From contig JAQFVV010000036.1 of the NCBI GenBank assembly GCA_028023455.1, positions 5,449,576 through 5,513,575 on the forward strand: a DNA stretch of 64,000 nt, read 5' to 3'. A model generated the notes under the pieces. That model ran no database searches, was not told the DNA's origin, and saw only the letters and a list, made by a program, of their open reading frames with translations. The DNA is from Epiperipatus broadwayi. Taxonomy: Eukaryota > Onychophora > Udeonychophora > Euonychophora > Peripatidae. Below, in pieces: positions 23,741-34,432 of the stretch (position 1 is the stretch's first letter; every line of letters starts with the position of its first letter). The translations under genes were made by a program, and so were the position numbers.

Positions 23741-24795
23741 TTGATTTTTTTTACCATCTTATTCATTGTTCTTTATCAATATTTAACTATTTTATGTTTT
23801 AGCTATTTATGTTCTTTGTCTTAATAACAATTCATTTATCGACTTTTCTGATTTTTGTTCAGACATTCTTTAAATTATTTATTACTCCTTGAATGAATTT
23901 TTTAATTTCTATATAATTATAGGATATATTTATTTGTTGATTTATATTTCTATATCTGTAAAATAATAATGTGGTGTAATTCTTAATTAATCTGAGTTAG
24001 CTTTTCCCATCTTTATCATTGCATTAATAATAATATATTTATTATTCTATGGTTGTATTTTGTTATCTATTTAGTTTTTAGTAGATCTTTATTATTGATT
24101 TCTGTCAAATTATTTACATGTTTGACTTGCATAAATGTATTCCTATTTTGTTATATTTCATATTAAATTAATAGTAAGATATTTTGATTTCTGTATGATA
24201 TATTTTTTGTTATTTTTTTCTTTTATCATAAGTTTTTTATTTAAATGTTTATATATATTAAAAAAAAGATTATCCGGTATTGAAATATACAAATGTGGTA
24301 TACTTAACAACAATCATATATACTGAATATGACTGGGTTTCGTGTGAAGATGATGAGTCAATTTTATGACTTGATTATAAATAATTATAGAATAATGTGT
24401 CTAAAAATTGATATATCTAGAAGTTGTGTCATAAAAAGTTTCCTTTTAGTTTCATTTTCAAAACAGAATGGTAATAACTAGCATATTATTATAATTTGAT
24501 TTGCAAGTGTTATAATTTTCTATCCTCACATCATTCAACAACATCACTTCAGATAAATATGTTAAAGATTATTAGTAATCATTTATTAAACTAGATATTA
24601 TCCATATTCATATGAACTTTAAACTTCAATTAAAAATTAATATATCTGTTTTTATTTAAAAATAAACACTTGAGATAGCTCAACTTTATCTTTCTTTTTT
24701 CCATATGTAATATCTTTCTTTTTATTTAGACATGCTTAAAACAATGAGATTAACACATAATCTTGAAACATATTAAATAAAGACATCTCCCAAGT
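23741..24795. other. AT-rich stretch; left arm of a diverged inverted repeat
   Basis: Roughly 24470-24690 is similar, inverted, to 28280-28500 (blocks around 'acttgcaaatcaaatt', 'ctagatatt' and 'aacagatatat'). The two stretches bracket the RTE copy. No gene is seen. Confidence 0.4.
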
Positions 24796-24809
24796 GAATT
24801 TCCTGCTGA

Positions 24810-27800
24810 ACCTATATCATCATCATCAACCATTATCAATCCACTGCAGGATGAAGGTCTCTTCAAGTTTAATTCATCTTCTCCGATCTTTAGCTTCTCT
24901 TCTCCACAACACCCCTGCACATTTTCTTATTTCATCCATCCATCTCACATGTGGTATCTTTCTGGGTCTTTTACAATCTCTTGGAATCCATGTTAAAAAT
25001 TTCAATTGTCCATCTATTATCATCTCTTCTAGCAATATGTCCAGCCCAACTCCATTTCAATCTTTTAATTTTTTCAATAAGGTCAGTAACACCTGTTTGT
25101 TGTCTTACCCATACATTGCGTTTTCGATCTCTTCTTGTTACTCCCAACATACATCTCTCCATACTCCTTTGAGTGGTCTGAAGTCTCTGTATTGCTCTTC
25201 TATTAAGTGTCCAAGTCTCAGATCCATAAGTAAGAACTGGTAAAACACATTTGTTAAAAACCATCCTTTTCAAACACATAGGCATATTTCCTTTTAGTAT
25301 CAAGTTATTTCTACCAAAAGCACTCCAACCAAGTTTAATTCTATGATTAATTTCCTCCATTATGTTTCCATCTGTATTAATAATCTGACCAAGGTATTTG
25401 TAACTGTTAACTTCTTCTAATTCTTCATAATCAATCTTTATTTTCATATTTTGAGCAAATCGATTAAACATTACTTTAGTCTTTTTAACATTTATCTTTA
25501 GTCCTACTTTTCTACTTTCATCTGCTAACTCCTGCAACATTTCCTGCAGCTCTGAAGCATTATTTGCAAAAACAACTACATCATCTGTGAAATCTAAATG
25601 ACTTAAATACTCTCCATTTACTTTCACTCCTTTAGTTTCCCATTTTAATCCACAAAATACTTCTTGCAGCACTGCTGTAAAGAGTTTTGGAGATATGGAG
25701 TCACCTTGTCTTACACCTTTCTCAATGTTGATTTTTCCAGTATCATTATGTAATCTAATTGTTGCTGTTGCATTTTTATAAATATTCTTTAAAATATGAC
25801 AATATCCTGGATCTATACCTTGATGATCCAATGCTTTAATCACTGAAGAAATGTGTATAGAATCGAATGCCTTTTCATAATCTACAAATCCAAAACATAA
25901 TGACAACTCATATTTGTTTGTCCTTTCTATGACTTCTCTCAATACCTGGATATGATCTATTGTACTAAAACCACTTTTAAATCCAGCTTGTTCTCTTGGT
26001 TGGTGGAAATCCAAAGTTCTCTGTAGACGAGTTGTAATTATCTTGGTAAAAATTTTATATAAAACTGATAAAAGGCTGATAGGTCTGTAATTTCTAATAT
26101 CTTCTTTATCACCTTTTTTTAAATATTAATATTATTACTGCATTCTTCCAATCTTCCGGTACATCTTTATCATTTAGACATTTGGTATATAACTTTGCTA
26201 AAATTGTTTCTATTTCTTCACCTGCTTCTTTTAATATATCAATTATAATTCCATCATTTCCTGGAGCCTTTCCTTTCTTCATACACTTAATTGCATGTCT
26301 CACTTCTTCATTTAAAATTCTGGGCAATTCGGAAGATGTAATAGATATAGGAGGTACTTGTTCTTTATTACTATATAATTCTTGATAAAAATCTTCTACC
26401 AATTTCATGATGTCATCTCTCTTTTTAGTAATAATTCCATCTTTTTTTCTTATTGCAGATATAAATTTCCTACCAATACCAAAATGTTGTTTAACATTTT
26501 TGAGATTTTTATTTTCTTCTACAGCTTTCCTTGCTATTTCACAGTTATACTTTCTTAAATCATTTTCAACTCTTTTCCGTACCATTTTACAAAATTCGAG
26601 ATATTCAATCCTTTTTAATACATCATTTTTGTATATCTTTATATTCCTTCTTTTCTTTATAAATTCTCTAGTCTCAGTAGAAATTTTATTAGTCAATTGC
26701 TGCTTTTTTCTACCAGCTATGTTTGTTGCAGTTTTTAAAAGTGTATCAGTTATTTTCATATTAATTTCATTCAAATCTGAATCATGTTCAAAATCTCCTA
26801 ACACTTGAAACCTATTTGTAAGTTCTAATTTAAATTCATTAGAATGTTTCTGAAGATTAGGAATATCAACTGTAAATATTGTTTTTCTTAATAATTTTTG
26901 TCTCTCTAGTTTTACATTAACATGTAACTTACACCTTACTAATCGATGATCACTTCCTGTGTTAAATTTATTAAGAACATTACAATCTTGAAATATGTAT
27001 TTTCTGTTAGTCAAAATATAATCCAATTCTGCTGTACCTTCATTTGGATGCTTCCATGTCCATTTCCTTTTAACATTTTTCTCAAAAAATGAATTCATAA
27101 TATAAAGTTTTTCTTTTTCTGCAAACTCCACAAGTCTATGTCCTCTCTCATTTCTATTACCATAACCAAAATTACCTCCAGCAATTTCATCTTTCATTTG
27201 TCTACCAATTCTAGCATTAAAGTCTCCCATAACAATTTTAAAATGTTGTTTACTCTGATCAAAAGCCTTTTGTACATCCATATAAAAATCTTCTACTACT
27301 TCATCACTATGAGAACTTGTTGGGGCATAAACCTGAATTATCTGCATTTGGTATCTGCTATTAAGTTGTATAACTAATCTTGCCACTCTGTCCGATACAC
27401 CATCAATCTCCACAATATTGTTCTTCCACTTTTTATTTATAATGAATCCTACTCCACTTGTATTTCCAATATGTGTGCCTTTATAATAGAGTATATGTCC
27501 ACTTTTTAAATCAATTGTTTCTTCTCCTTTTCTTCTAACTTCACAAAGTCCAATAATGTCCCATTTAATATAAGACAGTTCTTCTTCTAATTCTTGCAAT
27601 CTTCCTTCACTTGAAAGTGATCTGCAGTTGTAAGTACCTAAATAAAAAGTCGTCATCAAATGGCAGCCTGGGTCTGCAATCAGGGGATTCTTAGCACCCT
27701 CCGCCTTCGGCCACCAACCACTGCCTTGGTTGGTGACTTTACAGCCTCCTGGGAATAAGGGCCATGCTTTATTTTTGTCTGTCATAATTGTATATATGTA

Positions 27801-28105
27801 TTGGAAAAATATTTATCATTTATACAAACATTCATTCTGCCTTATCAGCCACTGAGAAGAAAGATCATGGTGTTTCTTGATCTTAAACTCAGAGATAAAA
27901 AGCCAATAAACTCACCACGCTGGCTAATGCGTGTTGGTGAGCAGCCCATCCATGTTCGTATACTATATGAATAATCACATAGTAATAACAACTGCAACGA
28001 CAAGAACGTATGGAGTGGACATTAGGAATTTGCCCTGCTCGGTTCCTTTAAGGCCTCCAAGAGGAATCAAAGGGTCTCCTTTCAGTTAATAGCAAACTCC
28101 TTTTA
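24810..28105 (-). mobile_element. RTE-type non-LTR retrotransposon, copy 1
   Basis: The whole copy runs from the 5' UTR (27786-28105, ending in 'tagcaaactcc') through the ORF to the simple-repeat tail near 24810-24825. Copies at 46.4-47.6 and 60.9 kb extend about 10 bp further 5' ('ggctgcagaaa'), so this one may be slightly 5'-truncated. No convincing TSD was found. Confidence 0.85.
24826..27785 (-). pseudogene. RTE-type retrotransposon ORF (endonuclease-RT), copy 1
   Basis: The single ORF starts at ATG 27785. It encodes an APE-type endonuclease (YNCRSL, E in 'GLCEVRRKG', 'VYAPT', 'MGDFNARIG', 'GSDHRL') in the first ~280 residues, a linker, then RT ('[11 protein letters not shown]', '[15 protein letters not shown]', '[11 protein letters not shown]') and a C-terminal '[12 protein letters not shown]' region. 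One extra T in a seven-T run near 26118-26124 causes a frameshift, where the 61-64 kb copy has six A. A second frame break near 24975-25000 precedes the terminal QW motif and stop at 24826-24828. The RT box is FTDD instead of FADD. The copy is dead but complete in outline; its 3' tail is a TCATCATCATCA-type repeat. Confidence 0.93.
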
Positions 28106-28655
28106 CAAATCATAATTTATTTAGTATTTATCAATATCAAACTATTACTTTTTGAAGAATAGCATGGAATGCATCTTAGATGTTATTAGCCTTTTCAAAT
28201 GCTTTATTCATATACTTCAGAAAAGTATGGTATAGCAAAAATTTTAATTATATCTAGAAAAAAATATACTACAAAAAATAGAGATGATGTTGAGCTATTC
28301 AATGTGTTTATATTTAATTAAAAAACAGATATATTTTCGTATTTAACTGAGATCTCTAGTTTAATAAATTATAATTAGCGTTAACATAACTAAAATGATT
28401 CGTGTTTAAAGATGTGAGTGTAAAATTTTACACATTGCAAATCAAAATTTAAAAGTTTTGTATTGGTAATGTAGAAAAATGGTGAAGATTGTAAAAGATT
28501 GTAACCTGGATTAACTAAAGAGTGCTTGTTCAACATAAACTGCATTTTTGAAAGTCATTTATTTTTTCAGTTGTCCTTATTTATATGTTTCAAAAATGTG
28601 TGATGAAATAGAAGTCTCAAGCATGTATAGTAATTAGAATATATATAAAGGTATG
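28106..28655. other. AT-rich stretch; right arm of the inverted repeat
   Basis: 28280-28500 is the partner of 24470-24690, as noted for that region. Nothing else is recognised. Confidence 0.4.
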
Positions 28656-29960
28656 GTACAAACAGGGCACTACCAGGCCATTCGAACCTGGAAAATTTAT
28701 ATAGTAGGCAGATACTTAAGTTAAGATCCAATTTTATTTTATTATAGACCATTAGCCCCAGTCATTAGCTCGTGGAGCAGCAGAGATAATGTATACTTTA
28801 TTTTTAAAGAAAGAAAGATAATAAAAAAATAAGAATAAGCCACTGCCAGATTAACAATACACAGAAACATTTATTTTGCATATATATAAAATTTAGACTT
28901 ATTTTAGTATAATGTTTACTTTATAATTTGATTTACATTTTAACTTTTGATTTTATAAATTCACACAGATGAATTTATTTTTATTTTATTAGAGTGTCGA
29001 GTATGGATAGACTACATAAATTGCACTCAAAAAGAAAATATTCTATACCCCTTATTTAACCCTAGGCCAAATGTTCACATTCAGACTAATGCCAATCTAT
29101 CTGATATATCAATGTATGACAGCACAATACCACACTGTCAGGAATGCACATCTGAACAGCATGGTTATAGAAAAGAAATTGTCTCTCATCCAGTACAGGA
29201 ATGTTACATCTGTCTGGCGAGAAGAACAATAAAATACATAAATAGAAAACTCCATAGGATGGGTTTGTGATCCTTTTTGCTGACTTACCATCCCATTCCA
29301 TAGGCTAAAGGGGTGAATCAAGGAGCAGGGAATATGTCTGCTTCGGATGGTCAGTAAGAAATGGGAATTATTTTGGCCAAGTGCAGTGTATAAGTGATCC
29401 TACACATAGTGGATCTTCATGCAATATTTACTAATTACACCAATACATCCAATCCATTGACCCAATCTAACTGCAAAACAAATAACCTAAGATTTACCCT
29501 CCCTTAAACTAACATAACTTTACAAATCTATGCAGCTATTCACACTCAACTTAACTTTAACATGATTTAATTAAAAGTTTTAATTTATGTAAAAAAAAAA
29601 AATCATAATAAACACTTAAACGAACAAAAAAAAAAAAATTAATGGAAATGATTTTAAAACTTATATATAATAGAAATAATTATTAATGATTTAATTTGGT
29701 CAGATAGAAATTCATATTTAAATACTGGAATAGTTTTATAGTTAAAGTTCATTAGAATTCATAAAGTTCTTACGGTTTTAAAAAAGTCCATCCTTAATAG
29801 TTGCTTGCAATTTGGATCCAGCGTTAATTTCCACAATTTTCTGGGGAGACCGGTATGTTGTTGTCCATTATATTGATTCATCAGGAGGACTTTTACTTTA
29901 TCTGGTATAGTTCTTTGCTTGATTTTATTGCAGGACTTCGGTGTTCTGGGGTTCACAATA
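28656..29960 (-). mobile_element. LTR-like element, copy 2 (U3 missing)
   Basis: It starts within the 'acagggcac' block and runs through 'gagtgtcgagtatgga' (an uninterrupted version of the site hit by the ribozyme array in copy 1), 'ggaatgcacatctgaa', 'ccattccataggctaaagg' and 'aaacaaataacctaag'. The transcription-start half seen in the 34-kb copy is missing or unrecognisable. A 110-codon frame at 29759-30091 lies across its end and is not called. Confidence 0.7.
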
Positions 29961-30020
29961 TAGAAAAATGATGTTTCATTTTTTCCTTTGGAAAAACCTA
30001 AGAGATTAAAAGTGTGTCTT

Positions 30021-30349
30021 TTCAATCCCTTCTCCTTCAACTCTCCTGGAGCTAACACATATAGCAAACATAATAATTGAGTTTCAATCATTTCCTTTTT
30101 ATATTAAAATCGCGGATTAACTGAACATGATGTCATGATGAGTGATGATTCTTTCACTGAGGCTCATTTCCTGAGGGATTTCTTTTATTGGCTACTCTGT
30201 TCTTATTGTTTTTCTCTTCTATCTGACCCTTTAATTATAAATTTTTGGCATTCCCAAGGGCTCATTTACTTTAACTAATTGAAAGTAAATTATTATATGT
30301 GCCATATGTGTTAGCTCTGGGAGAGTTGAAGAAGAAGGGATTGAAAATA
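30021..30349. repeat. Inverted repeat, 43-bp arms
   Basis: 30021-30062 ('ttcaatcccttctcc...') and 30303-30345 ('...gaagggattgaa') are complementary with few mismatches, separated by 240 bp. The origin is unknown. Confidence 0.7.
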
Positions 30350-30494
30350 CTGTTTTTAATAGTTTATTACCATTAAATTTATTATTTTTATTATACATAT
30401 ATATATTAAGTGATTTTTAAATTAATGCACTATCATCTATCATTAGAATAACTTATATATATTATAAGTTTTTGGGCTATACCGTGTATTGTTT

Positions 30495-30545
30495 TCCATT
30501 AAACACTGATATTTCAATGGAATAGCAACCGCCATTATCAAGGTT
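30495..30545 (-). ncRNA. Possible decayed hammerhead in Penelope 3' UTR
   Basis: On the minus strand 'TTGATAATGG' is followed 11 nt later by 'CCATTGAAATATC'. This resembles CTGATGA, a stem II hairpin (ATGG with CCAT), GAAA and an ATC triplet, just after the Penelope ORF. Two core positions are off and stem I is not clear, so this is a weak call. Confidence 0.25.
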
Positions 30546-30600
30546 AACTTTTGAAATAAAAACCATTAGATCTTAACAAATAACGCAACTGCGTGTGAGA

Positions 30601-31265
30601 TTAGAAACAAGATTCAAGTTCAGCATTCACAATATGAGGCTTATCAAAATGATTATTTCCCTCAGTATTTTTACCTATTAATTTTAAGTTAATATTGGAT
30701 AAAATGAGAGGTTTCCACATAACTGGAATACGTTGTGCTTCATCAGTTCTATTTAAACCAATAGGTCTCTTTAATATTTCAATTGACTCTCTCATGGTTC
30801 TTAAATCATATCTTTCCAAATTAGCAAGTATTTTTGTATTGTCAAAATTAGGTTTGTGACCAGTTTCTAAATAATGGGAAGTAAAAACTGATGTGCTAAT
30901 TTTTTGATGAAAAGCATTTTTATGTTCCTTAATTCTGACATTAATTTGTCTATTAGACTGACCCACATAGCCTCTTGAGCACTGGAAACATGGAATTTCA
31001 TAAACTCCTTGGTGTTCCAAAAATATTCTGTCTTTAGGTTTATACAAAAAATCACCAATTTTTTTGCCAGTAGAAAAAGTGGTCTTTATATTAAAACAAG
31101 ATAGTCTTCTACTGATTTTATCAGTAACCCCCCTAACATAAGGCAAAATTACTCTATTAAAAGAGGAATTATCAATTCTATCCTCTTTTTTCTTTTTAGT
31201 ATTAATGTTATATAAAGCCTTACATATGATGTTTTTATCATAATTATTATAAAGCAGAATACTTT
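30601..31265 (-). pseudogene. Penelope-like element C-terminal fragment with GIY-YIG endonuclease
   Basis: The minus-strand frame encodes a connector ('LPYVRGVTDKISRRL', 'KPKDRIFLEHQ') and a GIY-YIG domain: 'GVYEIPCFQC', then 'GYVGQSNRQINVRIKEH', with Y, G, R and later residues in the expected order. A conserved tail follows ('SHYLETGHKPNF', 'RESIEILKRP', 'LNRTDEAQRIP'). This order, RT thumb connector then GIY-YIG, is diagnostic of EN(+) Penelope-like elements. The RT is missing: the copy is 5'-truncated at about 31256-31265, where a snap-back hairpin (31254-31280) joins it to an inverted family B repeat. The open frame runs on into that repeat as far as 31371, but that part is not Penelope protein. 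The stop is at 30601-30603. Confidence 0.88.
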
Positions 31266-31280
31266 TTGTAAGTATTCTGC
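31254..31280. repeat. Snap-back hairpin at the Penelope/family B junction
   Basis: GCAGAATACTT, loop TTTGT, AAGTATTCTGC: an 11-bp perfect stem exactly where the minus-oriented ORF meets the plus-oriented repeat. It looks like a template-switch scar. Confidence 0.8.
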
Positions 31281-31745
31281 CATCTATTGACATAAATACA
31301 AGTGTTTGCAAGTTTTTAACTTGTTTTTTTTTTTTTTTTTCATAAATGTACCTTTGAGGTCTTTCTTGCAATGATATATATTGCAGAGGCTTCTACTATG
31401 TGGTGATGCTGAATTGATATCAGACCCATGTAGCTATCTGGATTGCTATGCTGAGTTTGAAGACATTAACGTGTCTAAATGATTCACGCTTGCAAGCTGA
31501 ATAGAAACTGTTTCATAAATGCTCAGAGTTTGTATTTAGATCTAGTTTCTTTATTCCTGTCTTTCACTGACGATAGCAAATAGCTTGAAATCATGATCTG
31601 AAAGTGGAATTAAAGTTAGAGATAGGGACTGCTTGCTCTGACATTTATGTAAACAAACTTACGTTTGATGGTGTTTTTGGTAGAATGCCATCTATTGACA
31701 TAAATACAAGCATTAGCAAGTTTTTAACTTGTTTTTTTTTTTGTT
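31281..31745 (+). repeat. Family B hammerhead repeat joined to Penelope ORF (candidate pLTR)
   Basis: It consists of the last ~55 bp of a unit ('gccatctattgacataaata' to a T-run, 31281-31340) followed by a full unit (31341-31745) that ends with the same block. The unit holds a 'gtagctatctgg' block (31430), AGATCTAG (31538-31545) and the hammerhead. The same family forms the pair at 59.9-60.8 kb. Its attachment to a Penelope fragment suggests that it is the terminal repeat of that element. Confidence 0.75.
31550..31614 (+). ncRNA. Hammerhead ribozyme motif, family B (best copy)
   Basis: Core CTGACGA, stem II AGC-loop-GCT with a T-T mismatch at its base, GAAA, stem III ATC/GAT-type palindrome, triplet ATC. 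Inner stem I is a perfect CTTTCA with TGAAAG; internal loop TGT/T; the outer stem pairs TATTCC with GGAATT-type bases. Compared with the 60-kb copies (CCTTCA with TGAGGG), both strands of stem I changed together, which supports a real RNA helix. Confidence 0.75.
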
Positions 31746-34432
31746 TTCATATATATATATTGCAATGGAAACCCAGCGATCGAAACCTTAACTTCCCATT
31801 TATTTATATTATAATGGGGAATTCTTAAAATTCAAGATCGTCCACTTTCCGCTACTGCAAGCAGAGAGAACATACGGACATAAACGAATCTATATCCGTA
31901 CTTGACCGAACCTGTATGCTATATGGGTATAGCCCCAGGTTATATTGCCCAATCAACTATCTCCTGACTGCTGTAAGATTTTACAGAGTTACAATGCTTG
32001 GATATTTATAAATTTTAATGGGATCAAAATACTGCACCACTAGCTTCACATGTTAATTCAGTACTCAAAATGAATAATGATTATTTTTCCAAACCCTATG
32101 ACTATATTACTTTTTGGAATGGCGAAGAACGAGACGAAACAGATTTAAATCAATAATAAATATTTAATACAATAAATTATAATAAAAAGAAACACTCTAA
32201 ATCATTTACAAACAATAAAAACAGATTATTTGCTATAATGCTACGAATAAAATAAAATAGAAGATCTGATAAATGATTGTAATCTGTGAAAATAAATTAT
32301 CCCTTTATAGTCATTCCAAATATTAGAAAGAGTCTAATTAATGTCTATCTCATTAATATCTGGGATTGGCAATTGCATTAAATTAAAAGTATGTGTACAT
32401 AAGTTATATAAAATGTTTTATACATAATTACCTAAGTTATTAAGTCTTGGATTTTACTTGGAGTCTTGCTGACCGTCCCATGGAATTTCTCCACTTTTTT
32501 AGCAGGGAATGGTCGCTCTTTGGTTAGATTTGATTGTGAGAACTCCTCCGTATTTTGGACATCAAGGACAAGGCAAAAACGAACCCTCTGGCAGGAGCTA
32601 TGTTGGCAGTTGTTACATCGAGATGTGAACCATTAAAGCACGGGAGTCTGGATCGACCGGCGATCATAACTGGCCCTTAGCCACACATCCTTGAATCTTC
32701 CCTTATGTTGTAGTTTGTTTTCATGTTTATACAGTTTCAGTCTGCTATGTCGAGGTCCTTTGACTCAGCTTTCTGTTTTTTTTTTTCCAAATTTAACCTT
32801 TCATGTCTGCTTTCTATTATCTTTTTCTGCTTCTTATCAGAGCAGTGTCCTCACTGAAGTCTCGATCAATACTGTTTTTTAATTAATTAATTAATGTCCT
32901 TTATTTTTCAAATTCTTTCCTTATCTTGATCTCCTGCTTGGTTTTTCTTTCACACCTTTTTACTTTAAAATGCTTTCAACAACTTATACAAAATTTCTTT
33001 TAATTTGATATAATTTTATAATATAATATTTTACATTTATTTATCAATCACTTTCTTTAATAAAATTATCTCATTTTGACATGCAATAAACCTTGCTCTC
33101 TTTATTCATACATTCACATATGCATTTCATTTTCGTCAAAATGTGTAATTTTCAGAACAGATCTTTATCTTCCATTGTATTCTAAATTTTACTTATATTT
33201 TATTAAACTCCCCAACTACCGCTTTTTTTTACATCATTAAGTTTCTATTTTATTTATATTTCCTTTCTCATTTTTTAATCTTACACTAAACACATGATAT
33301 CGATATTTCTAACCTTAATATTTCTATTCTTTCTAAAATCTGAACTTTGGAGGGTAAAAGATAAGAATCTTTTCGATTCTAATTCCCTCTCTTTTCTTAA
33401 TTAAAACATTTCTTTGTTTATAATTTTTTAACCTCACTTTTTAATATTCCAAACACAATATTTAATATTCTTTAAATGTTAAATATCTATATGTGTGATC
33501 GCAGTATGTGCGATCATCACAATATATATATAACCATTAAATGTCTGTATTTTTAAATCATATAATAATAATTCAAACAAATTTGTGTTAAATAAATTTG
33601 TTTAAATTATATATATATAGAGAGAGAGAGAGATGAGAGGAAAAGACAGAGGAAAAGAGAATTAAAAGTAAATAACTAATTGGAGATGTTTAAAGACCTC
33701 TCTAACAGGCACAGAAGAATCAGCATTAACCAAGTTCCAATTGTATGATAGTAAAGATTTATTTTTTTTATTTTTTTATCTTCTAGCTAAGAATAACTGG
33801 ATTCCCATTTCCTAACTAATATTGAATGATTATCTAAGTTTGCTATAGGCCTTCTATCAGAAAAACAAAATTAAATCTGTGGGGAAAAAAAAGCTTACTT
33901 AACTACCTCAATGTCACATACAAAAAGTCACAAATAAATTAAGAATCCTATTTTGTTTACATATTTCCATATATTTTATTTTATTATTTGTAACAGTAAA
34001 TATCATTTGTTACATATGTTAAATGAAAGCATTGCAAATAATAGTTACTTATGTTATTTTTATGAGGGTTAATAAGATTGCAATTTTACTATTTTATTTA
34101 ATTTTATTACATTTGAATCTAATACTTTAAAAATAAAGCCTCCTAGAAACCGAGTTAACCACAATAACTAAACGTTAGGTTTTCAAGTGTTCAATTATTT
34201 GAAAAATTTATACATCACAATTTAAACTAATATTTTAGTTGCATTTGAAGCAAATGTTATTTATATCAATTTCTGATAAAGTCATGTTTTAGCAACATAT
34301 ATTTTTCATTGATTATTTAATGATTATTTAGATGATTTTATAATAGCATGATGGGAATTGCATTGCTATTCAGAAATTATTTTACAATGGTAGATAGAGA
34401 TAAATATAAAATTAAGTTTATATATATATATT
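31746..34432. other. Mostly AT-rich intergenic sequence
   Basis: Two less AT-rich patches (31830-31990 and 32450-32690) contain no frame or RNA I can name. A (GA)n run lies at 33619-33633. Short frames at 32691-32882 and nearby are not convincing. Confidence 0.45.

Noticed and set aside
24794-27377. Plus-strand open frames at 24794-25243, 26182-26385, 26407-26808 and 27138-27377
   Set aside because: They are antisense shadows of the minus-strand RTE ORF, which has clear endonuclease and RT motifs.
12885-29960. A complete LTR retrotransposon bounded by LTR-like copies 1 and 2
   Set aside because: Both copies have the same orientation, but the 12 kb between them holds unrelated repeats and an RTE element, not gag-pol.
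29759-30091. 110-codon minus-strand frame as a gene
   Set aside because: It overlaps the end of an LTR-like copy, and the corresponding stretch in other copies shows no preserved frame.
31266-31371. N-terminal extension of the Penelope frame
   Set aside because: It begins with a non-ATG codon, reads through the inverted family B repeat and a poly-A/T run, and has no Penelope similarity.
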